A DNA stretch of 64,000 bases from Phascolarctobacterium succinatutens CAG:287. GTDB taxonomy: Bacteria; Bacillota; Negativicutes; Acidaminococcales; Acidaminococcaceae. The notes below the pieces were generated by a model that worked only from the letters and a program-made list of their open reading frames with translations, did not search any database and was not told the DNA's origin. The DNA is taken from contig NZ_FR892793.1 of assembly GCF_000434895.1 (NCBI RefSeq), positions 1 through 64,000 on the forward strand. The letters are read 5' to 3'. Of the stretch, positions 45,421 through 54,301 are shown one piece after another. How positions within the stretch are numbered: the stretch's first letter is position 1; each line of letters opens with the position of its first letter. A program made the translations under genes and the position numbers.

Positions 45421-46779
45421 ATGAAAAGCATTCTCCAGACAAAAATTTTAATGATTGTAACGGCTATCTGTGTAGTAGGCTATATTGCCTTCGGTTATTT
45501 CTTTCCGGAAACGGGATTGGATAATCTTGCGCCGACAGACAGGCTGAATCTGAAAAAGAATATCGTTGTTATGGGTGTTGACGAACGCTCCGATGATGTG
45601 GGGCGCAGTGATACGCTTTTTGTCGTAATGTTCGACAGCAGCAACAAAAGCGCTTCCCTGCTTTCTGTGCCGCGTGATACACGCGTACGTATTGACGGTC
45701 ACGGCTGGGATAAAATTAACCATGCCTACGCTTACGGCGGACGTGAGCTGACACAGAAAACTGTAGAAGAGCTGCTGGGTATCAAAATCAACAATTACGT
45801 AATGGTTGATTTTAAAGGCTTTACCGGTCTTGTTGATGCTATCGGCGGTATTGATATCGATGTGGAAAAGGACATGTACTACCATGATACCTGGGATGGT
45901 TTTACCGTTGATCTGAAAAAGGGCCGTCAGCATCTGGACGGCAAAACAGCCATTCAATATGTACGCTTCCGTGATGAAGAGGGCGATATCGGCCGTATCC
46001 GCCGCCAACAGCATTTCCTGATGGCAGTTTACGACAAGATTACCTCTGCCGATATGCTGCTGCATATCCCCGGCCTGGCTAAGCAGCTGACCTCTATGGT
46101 AAAGACTGATATGCCTCTTGGTGATATGATGGATTTGGGCAGAGCGCTGCATTCCATGGTTAAGGAAAAGGGCTTGTCTATGGCGATGGTTCCTGGTACT
46201 CCGAAGTATATCGACGGTATCAGCTATTGGCTACCGGATATTACCGACCTGCGTGAGCTGATGGTCAAGATGCAGGGTGCAACTATGACGGAGCACTATA
46301 AATCTGCAGCTGAGCTGATGGAGAAGGAATACAACAACGCTGTGGAAAAGGTAGAAAAGGGTGATGACAGCGAAGAAAACAAGGAAGCTGTCAAGGAAGA
46401 AAAGGAACTGAAGGCTAAGAAAGAAGAAAAAGCGAAGGAAGAAAAGAAGAAGCAAGCTGATAAAGACAAGGATGCAGGTAAAAATACTGCTTCCCAAGAA
46501 GCTTCCTCCGAAAGCCGCGGAGTTGTACGTCTTGTTAACTGCAGCGGCAGCAAGACAGCAGGCGCAGATGCTGCTGCGCGCTTGCGCAATGCAGGCTTTG
46601 AGGTTATCAGCGGCGGCAGTGGTGATGTAATTGCCAATACAATTGTTATTTCTACGACTAATAATGGTGCTGTTGTCAATCGTCTTTCCAACGTTCCCTT
46701 TGCGCACCAGATGCGCATCAGCCGCGACGGTGCTGCTGACTGCGATGGTGTTGTTATGCTGGGCGCAGACTTCAAATAA
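45421..46779 (+). CDS. LytR-CpsA-Psr (LCP) family glycopolymer transferase
   Basis: 452 aa from the ATG at 45421 (GAGAGG upstream). A single N-terminal membrane helix is followed by the LCP domain (about 45-260) with ERSDDVGRSDTLFVV, the Arg-rich SVPRDTRVRI, KINHAYAYGG and the catalytic-site IRRQQHF segment; these enzymes attach wall polymers to peptidoglycan or other carriers. A Lys/Glu-rich linker (about 300-365) leads to a C-terminal LytR_C domain (VRLVNCSGSKTAGADAA). It runs in the same direction as the Nudix gene. Confidence 0.9.
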   Translation: MKSILQTKILMIVTAICVVGYIAFGYFFPETGLDNLAPTDRLNLKKNIVVMGVDERSDDVGRSDTLFVVMFDSSNKSASLLSVPRDTRVRIDGHGWDKINHAYAYGGRELTQKTVEELLGIKINNYVMVDFKGFTGLVDAIGGIDIDVEKDMYYHDTWDGFTVDLKKGRQHLDGKTAIQYVRFRDEEGDIGRIRRQQHFLMAVYDKITSADMLLHIPGLAKQLTSMVKTDMPLGDMMDLGRALHSMVKEKGLSMAMVPGTPKYIDGISYWLPDITDLRELMVKMQGATMTEHYKSAAELMEKEYNNAVEKVEKGDDSEENKEAVKEEKELKAKKEEKAKEEKKKQADKDKDAGKNTASQEASSESRGVVRLVNCSGSKTAGADAAARLRNAGFEVISGGSGDVIANTIVISTTNNGAVVNRLSNVPFAHQMRISRDGAADCDGVVMLGADFK

Positions 46780-46800
46780 GCTTGATAATCAATAAGAGAG

Positions 46801-46846
46801 CTGTCCACGAATCAGAAGGTGCTTCTGAAGCTCGTGGACAGTTTCG
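46801..46846 (+). terminator. Terminator-like hairpin after the LCP gene
   Basis: CTGTCCACGA (46801-46810) pairs with TCGTGGACAG (46832-46841), with inner TCAGAAG/CTTCTGA arms, and a weak T-rich tail. Confidence 0.7.
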
Positions 46847-46878
46847 TTATTTAACGTAAAAAAATTTACAAAAAACTC

Positions 46879-46962
46879 TTGCATTTTGTATACAAAGATG
46901 GTATACTAAGAACATCAAAACAGCCCCTCATTTGGCCCTTCTTCGTAAGGGCTTTTTTTTTT
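46879..46962 (+). ncRNA. Very short promoter-to-terminator transcript with internal operator
   Basis: TTGCAT (46879-46884), 17-nt spacer, TATACT (46902-46907). The perfect palindrome TTTGTATACAAA (46885-46896) fills the spacer. Forty bases on, GCCCTT (46935-46940) pairs with AAGGGC (46947-46952), followed by ten T. The RNA would be about 50 nt with no reading frame. The spacer position of the palindrome predicts repression. It may be a small regulatory RNA or a leader read through towards degV. Nothing else is seen from 46963 to 47100. Confidence 0.45.
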
Positions 46963-47120
46963 AGCCTTTTTAGAAATTTAGTATTCACTTTTGGAAATAT
47001 TGTCAGTTAGCCATAGTCAATGTAGCAATAGTTTTCAGAATATGGTACAATATAATATAATATGGGAGAGGAACGGATATAACTTATATAGAGAATATTC
47101 ATAACTAACAGGAGGCTTAT

Positions 47121-47978
47121 ATGCACGATGAAATACATGTTGTCGTAGATAGCATTTCGGCAGCAGATGAAACAGCTTTGAAGGATGATCCCCGTTGCCA
47201 TATCCTGAGGTTGATTATCCGTCATGGAGATTTAGAATGGCAGGACGGGGAACGCTCGTTGGCAGAATTGTTCGGTATGGTAGACGCAACCGGCAAGCTG
47301 CCGATTACTTCACAGCCGCCTATCGGTGTTGTAGTGGAGCTTTTTACCAAGCTTGCTCAGAAAGGCAAAAAGGTTATTATGCTGACAATAGACAGCGTAC
47401 TAAGCGGTACCTATCAGACCGCCTGCGTTGCTGCGCGTCAGGTAATGGATGATATAAAGGGTGCGGATATCCGTGTAATCGATAGCAAGACTGCTGCCTG
47501 CCCTATCAGCGGCATTGCGATGGAAGTACTGAAGCATACAGCTGCAGGCATGGATATTGACGAGGCCGAAAAAATGGCGCGTGAGATGGTTGCGCGTACA
47601 GAAACATTTTTCAGTGTAAATACATTAGACTATTTGCAAAAGGGTGGACGCATTGGCGCAGTTGGCGCTTTGATAGGAAGTATTTTTGGTATTCGCCCTA
47701 TTGTGCACTTAGATAAAGAGGGCAGACTGGAAGTTGCGGACAAGTGCCGTACCCGTAAAAAGGTTATGAAGCGCATGGTTGAGATGGCTGCTGAAAAGGC
47801 ACCCATTGAAGCAATTTTCGTCGCTCATGCAGAGGCTTTGGCAGATGCAGAGGATTTGAAACAGCAGTTGCAGGGATTGTTCCCAAATGTACCGACTATG
47901 CTTACAGGTATCGGCACCGTTTTGGCTGCTCATCTCGGACCCGGTGCTATCGGTGTATTTGTCCGTCGCAAAGCCTGA
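47121..47978 (+). CDS. DegV-family fatty-acid binding protein (FakB)
   Basis: 285 aa. DegV/FakB proteins hold a fatty acid so that the kinase FakA can phosphorylate it. FakA follows 21 bases downstream, a direct match. The visible features are the N-terminal VVVDSISA, ITSQPP, TIDSVLSGTYQTA, VIDSK, and the DYLQKGGRIG motif with the Arg that contacts the carboxylate. The start has AGGAGG upstream. Confidence 0.9.
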   Translation: MHDEIHVVVDSISAADETALKDDPRCHILRLIIRHGDLEWQDGERSLAELFGMVDATGKLPITSQPPIGVVVELFTKLAQKGKKVIMLTIDSVLSGTYQTACVAARQVMDDIKGADIRVIDSKTAACPISGIAMEVLKHTAAGMDIDEAEKMAREMVARTETFFSVNTLDYLQKGGRIGAVGALIGSIFGIRPIVHLDKEGRLEVADKCRTRKKVMKRMVEMAAEKAPIEAIFVAHAEALADAEDLKQQLQGLFPNVPTMLTGIGTVLAAHLGPGAIGVFVRRKA

Positions 47979-47999
47979 AAGGAAAGGTGTGGGGTTTAG

Positions 48000-49607
48000 A
48001 TGAATAATAGCAAGGTAATTACCGGCAAGCAGCTGAAGGATATGCTGCTGGGTGCTTACCATAGCTTTGAAAAGAATTTTGAAGCTATTAATGATTTAAA
48101 TGTATTTCCGGTACCGGATGGCGATACCGGTACTAATATGATGCATACTATGGCGTCCGTGGCGAAGGCTATCAGCGCAATGAGCGATGAGGCTGAGGCC
48201 GGCGAAATCGGTGCCGCAGCTGCCCGCAGCGCTATTATGGGTGCACGTGGCAATTCCGGCGTAATTTTATCGCAGCTGCTGCGTGGTATCGGCAAGGGTG
48301 TTGCCGGTAAAAAGACGCTGAACAATACAGAAATCGGCAAGGCTTTCCAGTTTGGTATTTTATATGCTTACCGCAGTGTATCCAAACCGGTAGAAGGTAC
48401 TATTCTGACAGTAGCCCGCGGCATGGCCAAGGGTGCTTATAATGCTGTCCGTGGCAACGTTAGCCTGGAGGAAGTACTGCTGGAGGCTATCCGCAGCGGC
48501 AAGGAAGAGCTTGCAAGAACTCCGGAGCTGTTGCCTGCACTGAAGGCAGCCGGTGTTGTTGATGCCGGCGGTCAAGGCCTGATTGTCTTTTTCGAGGGCT
48601 GTCTGGCAGGCCTGCGCGGTCAGAATTGCGAAGTGCTGGATGTTACACCGCGTGCCAAGGTACAGATTCAAAAGGGCGAGCCGCTTGATTTGGAATATCC
48701 TTATTGCACCGAATTTATCGTCAAGGATGCTGATGTTGATAAGCAGACCGTCAGCAAGGCCTTGGAGGGCATGGGCAATTCTATGATTGTAGCAGTGGTA
48801 GAGGATATTGTAAAAGTGCATATCCATACCAAGCATCCCGGTGATGCGCTTAATATGGCGCAGACCTGGGGAACACTGCATGATATCAAAATAGAAAATA
48901 TGCGTGACCAGCACGAAAACCGTCTCTTTACTGCCGAGGATATTCAACCGGTAAAGCATGGCGTTGGTGTGCTTACTGTTGCAGCCGGTGACGGCATTGC
49001 CAAGATTATGCATGAAATGGGTGCTGCAGAGATTATCAGCGGCGGTCAGAGCATGAATCCTCCGGTTGAGGAGTTTGTCAATGCTATTGAAAACGGTACC
49101 TGCGAGCAGTACATTATTCTGCCGAACAATAAGAATATTGTTTTGGCGGCTGAGCAGGTGCGTAAGCTGCTGGGTAATTCCAAGGTAGCCTATGTTCCTA
49201 CTACCAATATGGCGCAAGGATTGTCCGCACTGCTGCATTTTGATGCAACACGCAGCATGGACGAAAACACTGTTATTATGACCAAGGAAGCCAAGGAAAC
49301 AGCCAGCGGCAGTATTACCGTAGCTGTACGCGACAGCGTAGTAAACGGTATTGCTATCCATGAGGGCGATTATCTTGGTATCTTAAACGATAAAATTGTT
49401 TGCAACGGCAGCAGCATGGAGGAAGTGCTGCAGAAGATGCTGACAGATGGGGATTATGAACTGATCAGCTTATATTATGGTGCCGATGTAACTGAAAAGC
49501 AGGCTGAAAAGCTGGCAGCTGAAGTGGAAGAGCTGAATGATGAATGGGAGGTTGAAACCTTTTACGGAGGACAACCGCTGTATCCGATTCTGTTGGCAAT
49601 GGAGTGA
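48000..49607 (+). CDS. fakA: Fatty acid kinase FakA (DAK2 domain, YloV family)
   Basis: 535 aa. The N-terminal DhaL-type kinase domain has NVFPVPDGDTGTNM (metal/ATP-binding) and GARGNSGVILSQLLRG; the middle has YCTEFIV and VKVHIHTKHPG; the C-terminal Dak-phosphatase-like domain has IISGGQSMNPP and LPNNKNI. With DegV/FakB, it phosphorylates exogenous fatty acids. It lies between degV and fur on one strand, with fur starting six bases after its end, so the three are likely co-transcribed. Confidence 0.92.
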   Translation: MNNSKVITGKQLKDMLLGAYHSFEKNFEAINDLNVFPVPDGDTGTNMMHTMASVAKAISAMSDEAEAGEIGAAAARSAIMGARGNSGVILSQLLRGIGKGVAGKKTLNNTEIGKAFQFGILYAYRSVSKPVEGTILTVARGMAKGAYNAVRGNVSLEEVLLEAIRSGKEELARTPELLPALKAAGVVDAGGQGLIVFFEGCLAGLRGQNCEVLDVTPRAKVQIQKGEPLDLEYPYCTEFIVKDADVDKQTVSKALEGMGNSMIVAVVEDIVKVHIHTKHPGDALNMAQTWGTLHDIKIENMRDQHENRLFTAEDIQPVKHGVGVLTVAAGDGIAKIMHEMGAAEIISGGQSMNPPVEEFVNAIENGTCEQYIILPNNKNIVLAAEQVRKLLGNSKVAYVPTTNMAQGLSALLHFDATRSMDENTVIMTKEAKETASGSITVAVRDSVVNGIAIHEGDYLGILNDKIVCNGSSMEEVLQKMLTDGDYELISLYYGADVTEKQAEKLAAEVEELNDEWEVETFYGGQPLYPILLAME

Positions 49608-49612
49608 TGAAT

Positions 49613-50044
49613 ATGCTTACAAGTCAGGAATTAACCAACCTGTTGCGCGAGCGTGGCTATAAGGTCACCCCTCAAAGACTTGCTGTTTATGAAGCCTTGG
49701 CTGATGAAACATGGCATCCGAATGCAGAGATGCTGTTCAATAAGCTGCAGCCGAAGTTTCCTGCTATGAGCTTTGCTACGGTGTATAAAACTGTAGAGAT
49801 TCTGCACGATATCAACGTTATTCAGATTCTGAATACGGGTGAGGACAGCTTCCGTTATGATGCTGATATCAGCGAGCATTATCATCTGCGCTGCTTGAAA
49901 TGCGGTGCGGTAGACGATGCGCTGATGGATGACGGCGTTAAGCTGCAGCTGACACAGGATGTAGAAAAGCAGAGCGGTTATACTATCAGCCGCCGTCAGT
50001 TCTATTTCTTTGGCTTGTGTCCGAAGTGTTCTACGATGCATTAA
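49613..50044 (+). CDS. Fur-family metalloregulator (PerR/Fur/Zur type)
   Basis: 143 aa from the ATG at 49613, the best-spaced start after GGAG. It has a winged-helix N terminus (GYKVTPQRLAVYEALA) with the family MSFATVYKTVEIL and a C-terminal zinc site formed by RCLKCG and LCPKCS. Residues between (EHYHLRC) supply His ligands. Whether it senses iron, peroxide or zinc cannot be decided, although PerR-like use in an anaerobe is common. A terminator closes the gene. Confidence 0.88.
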   Translation: MLTSQELTNLLRERGYKVTPQRLAVYEALADETWHPNAEMLFNKLQPKFPAMSFATVYKTVEILHDINVIQILNTGEDSFRYDADISEHYHLRCLKCGAVDDALMDDGVKLQLTQDVEKQSGYTISRRQFYFFGLCPKCSTMH

Positions 50045-50053
50045 ACTATAAAG

Positions 50054-50093
50054 AAGTGTACCGATTCTCTAGTTGGTTGGTACACTTTTCTTT
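50054..50093 (+). terminator. Terminator after the fur-family gene
   Basis: AAGTGTACC (50054-50062) pairs with GGTACACTT (50079-50087), followed by a T-rich run. Confidence 0.85.
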
Positions 50094-50207
50094 ATATATT
50101 GGGTAATTATGTCAGATTTTTGTAGCGTTATTTTTACCAAAATGCCACAATAGCAGTTAGTGAATTTGCTATAATAAAGATGTTATATTGATAGGAGTGA
50201 AGGCGTT

Positions 50208-51023
50208 GTGCTAAACGACTTTCAGATTGTGATGCTGGCCAGCGGCAGCAAGGGAAATGCCGCTTTGATAAGCACAGCAAAGCAACGCTTTTTGGTTGAT
50301 ATAGGTATCAGCTGCAGAGCGTTGACAACGAGAATGAAGGAAATAGGCGTCAGCGTAAACGAGCTGGACGGCGTGTTTATTACACATGAGCATGTCGACC
50401 ATGTCCGCGGGCTGGCAACCTTTTTAAAAAATTATCAGGTGCCTGTATATAGCAGTGCGCTTACCTGGCGTGCAATATTAGCCAAGGACAGCAGTCTGGT
50501 GCGCCAGAATTGCCGTCTTATTGATAATAACCGTCTGCTTTGCGGTGATCTGGAGGTGCAAAGCTTCAGTATTCCGCATGATGCCGTTGACCCGCACGGA
50601 TATACCTTTACGAGCCGCAGCAACGGCTCTAAGTGCACATATCTTACGGATGCGGGTTTTGTGACCGATACCATCCGTGAGGCGGTTGCCGGCAGCAGTG
50701 CTTTGGTGCTCGAAGCCAATCATGATGTGGAAATGCTGAAAAATGGTCCATATCCGCGTCATCTGAAGCAGCGTATTTTAAGTACGCTGGGACATTTATC
50801 CAATGATACCGCCGGACATTTTCTGACGGAGCTTGAACGTCTGCCGGAGCATATCGTGCTGGCGCACCTGAGTGAGCACAATAACCTGCCGCAGCTGGCG
50901 CAGGATACGGTGCAGAATATTTTACATGATAATAACCGCCTGCAGGAAATAGAGCTTTTTGTGGCTGCTCAGAACAGGGTAGTAGCAGACAGTCCGCTGC
51001 CGGCAGTCTTAGATTTAAAATAA
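50208..51023 (+). CDS. Metallo-beta-lactamase fold hydrolase, WalJ/YycJ type
   Basis: 271 aa, GTG start with GGAGTGAAGG upstream. The metal-binding motif is THEHVDHVRG, with TDAGF and later HLSEHNNLPQ. The length and the opening MLASGSKGNAA are those of YycJ/WalJ, a 5-prime to 3-prime DNA exonuclease-like protein encoded near walR and htrA in Bacillus. An HtrA-type protease gene and rlmH follow here as in Bacillus, which supports the name even though walRK are absent. Confidence 0.85.
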   Translation: MLNDFQIVMLASGSKGNAALISTAKQRFLVDIGISCRALTTRMKEIGVSVNELDGVFITHEHVDHVRGLATFLKNYQVPVYSSALTWRAILAKDSSLVRQNCRLIDNNRLLCGDLEVQSFSIPHDAVDPHGYTFTSRSNGSKCTYLTDAGFVTDTIREAVAGSSALVLEANHDVEMLKNGPYPRHLKQRILSTLGHLSNDTAGHFLTELERLPEHIVLAHLSEHNNLPQLAQDTVQNILHDNNRLQEIELFVAAQNRVVADSPLPAVLDLK

Positions 51024-51036
51024 GGAGTGGATACAG

Positions 51037-52134
51037 ATGAACAAGAGTATCTGGAAAAAATCAGCTAATATTTTTGTCTGTGGCCTTTTGGGTGCGGCAA
51101 TTCTTGTTGCCGGCTGCGGCGACAATAAAACCTCCGCCGCAGTACATGAAAAGCCTGCTGCCAAGACTGAGCAGCAGCTGAGCGCAGCGCGCAATACACC
51201 GATTGTAGCTGCCGCCAAGAAGGTTGGTCCTGCTGTCGTAGGTATCACCAACAAGGCTTATGTGCGCGACTTCTTCAACCGCACGCAGCTGATGGAGCGT
51301 GGTACAGGCAGCGGCGTTATTTATGACAAGGCCGGCTATATTGCAACCAACAACCACGTAGTTGAGGGTGCATCGGAAATCATCGTCAGCCTGCCTGACG
51401 GACGTACCGTTAAAGGCAAGGTACTGGGTGCCGATGCTGTAACCGATTTGGCTGTAGTAAAAATTGATGCGGATAACCTTACCGTTGCCACCTTTGGTGA
51501 CAGCGATACACTGCAGGTCGGAGAACCGGCAATTGCTATCGGCAACCCGCTGGGACTGGAATTCCGCGGCAGTGTAACCGCAGGCGTTATCAGTGCATTG
51601 AACCGCAGCATTGAAGTAGGCGAGCGTAAGTTCAACCTGATTCAGACTGATGCGGCAATCAACCCCGGTAACAGTGGCGGTGCTTTGGTAAATGCTGACG
51701 GCGAGGTAGTAGGCATCAACAGTGCTAAGGTTGCTGTAAGCGGTGTTGAAGGCATTGGCTTTGCTATTCCTATCAACACAGCTAAACCGATTCTGCAGGA
51801 GCTGGCAGAGCGTGGACGCATTGCAAGACCTTATCTGGGCGCTTCGCTGATGGATCAGGAAATTGCTAACCGCTATGGCTTTGAAATCAACCTGCACGGC
51901 GGTATCTTCCTCGTTAAGGTTGTTCCCGGCAGTCCGGCAGCGAAGGCTGATATCCGCCCCGGCGATATTCTCCTGAGCTTTAATGGCAGCAAAGTTAAGA
52001 CTGCCGTTGACCTGCGTACTGCTCTCTCTAAATGCAAGGTAGGCGACAGAGCCGAAGTAACTATTATGCGTAACGGTCAGAGAGAAAGCAGAACTGTGGT
52101 CTTGGAAGAGGTTCCGAAGGATTATGGCAATTGA
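51037..52134 (+). CDS. HtrA/DegP-type serine protease, predicted lipoprotein
   Basis: 365 aa. A signal peptide ending in LVAGC (Cys27) suggests lipid anchoring on the outside. The S1C protease domain has His107 (TNNHVVEG), Asp137 (VTDLAVVK) and the nucleophile Ser213 (NPGNSGGAL); one PDZ domain fills about 260-360. It degrades misfolded extracytoplasmic proteins. It lies between the WalJ-like gene and rlmH, matching the order walJ-htrA-rlmH at the end of the Bacillus wal region. The stop codon overlaps the rlmH start. Confidence 0.92.
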   Translation: MNKSIWKKSANIFVCGLLGAAILVAGCGDNKTSAAVHEKPAAKTEQQLSAARNTPIVAAAKKVGPAVVGITNKAYVRDFFNRTQLMERGTGSGVIYDKAGYIATNNHVVEGASEIIVSLPDGRTVKGKVLGADAVTDLAVVKIDADNLTVATFGDSDTLQVGEPAIAIGNPLGLEFRGSVTAGVISALNRSIEVGERKFNLIQTDAAINPGNSGGALVNADGEVVGINSAKVAVSGVEGIGFAIPINTAKPILQELAERGRIARPYLGASLMDQEIANRYGFEINLHGGIFLVKVVPGSPAAKADIRPGDILLSFNGSKVKTAVDLRTALSKCKVGDRAEVTIMRNGQRESRTVVLEEVPKDYGN

Positions 52135-52642
52135 AGATAACGATAGCCTGTGTAGGCAAAATTAAAGAAAAATATCTTACTGCGGGGATAGAGGAATTCA
52201 GCAAAAGGCTGACGCCCTTCTGCAAGCTGGAAACGCTGGCAATTAACGAAGAGCGTATGCCCGATAATCCCTCCCCTGCGGAAAAGCAGCAGGTGCTGGA
52301 GCGTGAAACGCAACGCCTGCTGGCAATTATTCCGGCAAACTCCTATGTGATTTTGCTAGATGTCATCGGCAAGCAGCTGAGCAGCCCGGATTTGGCGGCA
52401 AAGCTGGACGAGCTGGCGCTTGCCGGCAACAGCCATATCACCTTCGTGATTGGCGGGGGGTTTGGCGATACTTAAGAGTGATTGGCGGTGCCTTTGGCTA
52501 TACTGATGCGTTGCGTAAGCGTGCCGATTTGGCGCTGAGCTTTTCTAAAATGACCTTTACGCATCAGATGATACGTTTATTGCTGATTGAGCAGATTTAC
52601 CGTGCTTTTAAAATCAGCAGAGGCGAAAAATATCATTGGTAA
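52131..52642 (+). pseudogene. rlmH: rlmH (23S rRNA pseudouridine-1915 N3-methyltransferase), frame broken by a 32-nt near-duplicate
   Basis: The frame begins with TTG at 52131 (overlapping the htrA stop) and reads MKITIACVGKIKEKYL, clearly RlmH, up to ITFVIGG at 52446-52457. It then runs GGFGDT and stops at 52473. The real C-terminal part starts again at 52478 in the -1 frame, [20 protein letters not shown] to [16 protein letters not shown], ending at 52642. The 32 bases 52446-52477 are an imperfect copy (25/32) of 52478-52509; removing them restores a normal 159-aa SPOUT enzyme. A slip in the six-G run would also rejoin the frames with an 11-aa insert. Confidence 0.9.
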
Positions 52643-52666
52643 GTTAAGCTGAATAAGCAATAAAAA

Positions 52667-52694
52667 AGAGTCGTGCGCAGGCACGGCTCTTTTT
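52667..52694 (+). terminator. Terminator after rlmH
   Basis: AGAGTCGTGC (52667-52676) pairs with GCACGGCTCT (52681-52690), one G-U pair, followed by five T. Confidence 0.8.
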
Positions 52695-52806
52695 CGTTGC
52701 AACAGAAATGAAACGTAAAGATTTGCGTTTCGTTTGCGTATTGGCTTTGAAACTAAAAATGAGATGAAAGTGGAACGAAAATAAAACGTAAAAAATACGT
52801 TGCGCT
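52694..52806 (+). repeat. Left direct repeat/operator array before the AlbA_2 gene
   Basis: GAAATGAAACGTAAAGATTT at 52705-52724, then GCGTTTCGTTTGCGTATTGG, matches the region after the gene (54173-54215) at nearly every position. Within it GAAACGTAAA and TTTGCGTTTC form an inverted repeat, and AACGTA/TACGTT (52786-52802) is another palindrome. Confidence 0.65.
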
Positions 52807-52858
52807 TACTGCTGAGTTCTGCTACAATTTATTTAATAGTGATAGGGAGGTGTAACAG

Positions 52859-54112
52859 ATGAAAGAAACTAAAAGCCTGGAATTTAAGTCTGAAGTCACC
52901 AATACATTTCTGAAAACAGTCAGTGCTTATGCTAATTATGGCGCTGGAGAAATTTTATTTGGCGTAAGGGATGACGGAACTCCTTGCGGTATAAATAATC
53001 CTGAAAAGGTATGCCTTGATTTAGAAAATCGTATCAATGACAGCATTTCGCCAAAGCCTGGTTTTACACTGAGAATTAATTCTCAAAATAATACTATAGC
53101 TTTAAAGGTTTCTGAAGGTCTGGACAAACCGTATTTGTACAAGGGAAAGGCCTATAAACGTAATGATACTTCTACCATAGAGGTTGATAGAGGTGAATTG
53201 AATCGTTTGACTTTACTTGGTACGGGAAAATATTATGATGAACTTCCTGCTGGAAATAGCGAATTAAGGTTTACTATTTTAGAAAAGGAATTGCAGGCTA
53301 AGCTTGGCATTAAGAAGCTGACAAAAGATATATGCAGAACCTTGAATTTATATTACAGCAAGGACAGATTCAACAATGCCGGAGAACTTTTGGCAGATAC
53401 TAACAGCTTCCCGGGCATTGATATTGCTAAATTTGGTAGCAGTAATGATGTGATTTTAGATAGGGAGCTCATTAAGAATGTATCAGTTATTGAGCAATTT
53501 GCTAAGGCGATAAAGCTATTCAGGCGTTATTACGTATATGAACTGATAAAGGGCGCTGAACGAATTACTAAGGAACAGATTCCTGAAAGGGCATTTCGTG
53601 AGGCATTAGCTAATGCTTTAGTACATCGCACTTGGGATATCAATGCTAATATAAGAGTATTGATGTATACTGATAAAATAGAAATAGTTTCTCCTGGTGG
53701 CTTACCATTAGGTGTTAGCAAGGAAGAATATTTGAAGGGGTATGTATCTGTTTTACGTAATCCTACTTTAGGCAATGTGTTCTTCGGATTAAAATATGTA
53801 GAAATCTTTGGTACAGGAGTGCGTAGAATTTTAGAAGCATACAGGAACGCTGACGTGAAACCGAATTTTGCTATAAGTGACAATGCAGTAATGGTTACTT
53901 TGCCTAGCGTGGAGTATCAACTTCCGCTTGCTGTGGATGAGCAAGCAGTTTTAGAAGTATTTGCCGCTAATTTAGTTTTGGCAAGCTCTGATGTTTCAGC
54001 TATAACAGGCTTTAGTAGAGCTAAAACTATTAGATTATTGAACAGCTTAGTGGAGAAAAATAAGCTTGTTAAAGGTGGCAAGGGTAGGGGTACAAAATAT
54101 TCCTTAACCTAA
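52859..54112 (+). CDS. AlbA_2 (Schlafen-type) domain transcriptional regulator
   Basis: 417 aa. The N-terminal domain (KSLEFKSEVTNTFLKTVSAY to EILFGVRDDG) is the AlbA_2/SLFN domain; the middle has FREALANALVHRTWDINANI and IEIVSPGGLP, matching the HATPase_c_4-like region of such regulators; the C terminus is winged-helix-like (SSDVSAITGFSRAKTIRLLNS). Such proteins are thought to be ATP-binding transcription regulators. It is AT-rich and single, and both flanks carry AACGTAAA-type palindromes that it could bind. The repeats may alternatively mark a mobile cassette. Confidence 0.82.
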   Translation: MKETKSLEFKSEVTNTFLKTVSAYANYGAGEILFGVRDDGTPCGINNPEKVCLDLENRINDSISPKPGFTLRINSQNNTIALKVSEGLDKPYLYKGKAYKRNDTSTIEVDRGELNRLTLLGTGKYYDELPAGNSELRFTILEKELQAKLGIKKLTKDICRTLNLYYSKDRFNNAGELLADTNSFPGIDIAKFGSSNDVILDRELIKNVSVIEQFAKAIKLFRRYYVYELIKGAERITKEQIPERAFREALANALVHRTWDINANIRVLMYTDKIEIVSPGGLPLGVSKEEYLKGYVSVLRNPTLGNVFFGLKYVEIFGTGVRRILEAYRNADVKPNFAISDNAVMVTLPSVEYQLPLAVDEQAVLEVFAANLVLASSDVSAITGFSRAKTIRLLNSLVEKNKLVKGGKGRGTKYSLT

Positions 54113-54159
54113 AAATTCATTATAAGAAATTAGAGCCATGCATAATTTGCACGCCTCTT

Positions 54160-54262
54160 TTACGTTGTATTAGAAATGAAACGTAAAAATTTGCGTTTCA
54201 TTTGCGTATTGGTTTTGAAACGGAAATAAAGAAAAAGTGCAACGTAAATTTTACGCTACACT
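54160..54262 (+). repeat. Right direct repeat/operator array after the AlbA_2 gene
   Basis: GAAATGAAACGTAAAAATTT at 54173-54192, then GCGTTTCATTTGCGTATTGG, repeats the left array with few changes. A further palindrome, CGTAAATTTTACG, lies at 54243-54255. Confidence 0.65.
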
Positions 54263-54301
54263 TTTCTACTTTCTCTTATGCATTTGGGGAGATGTATAAG
54301 C

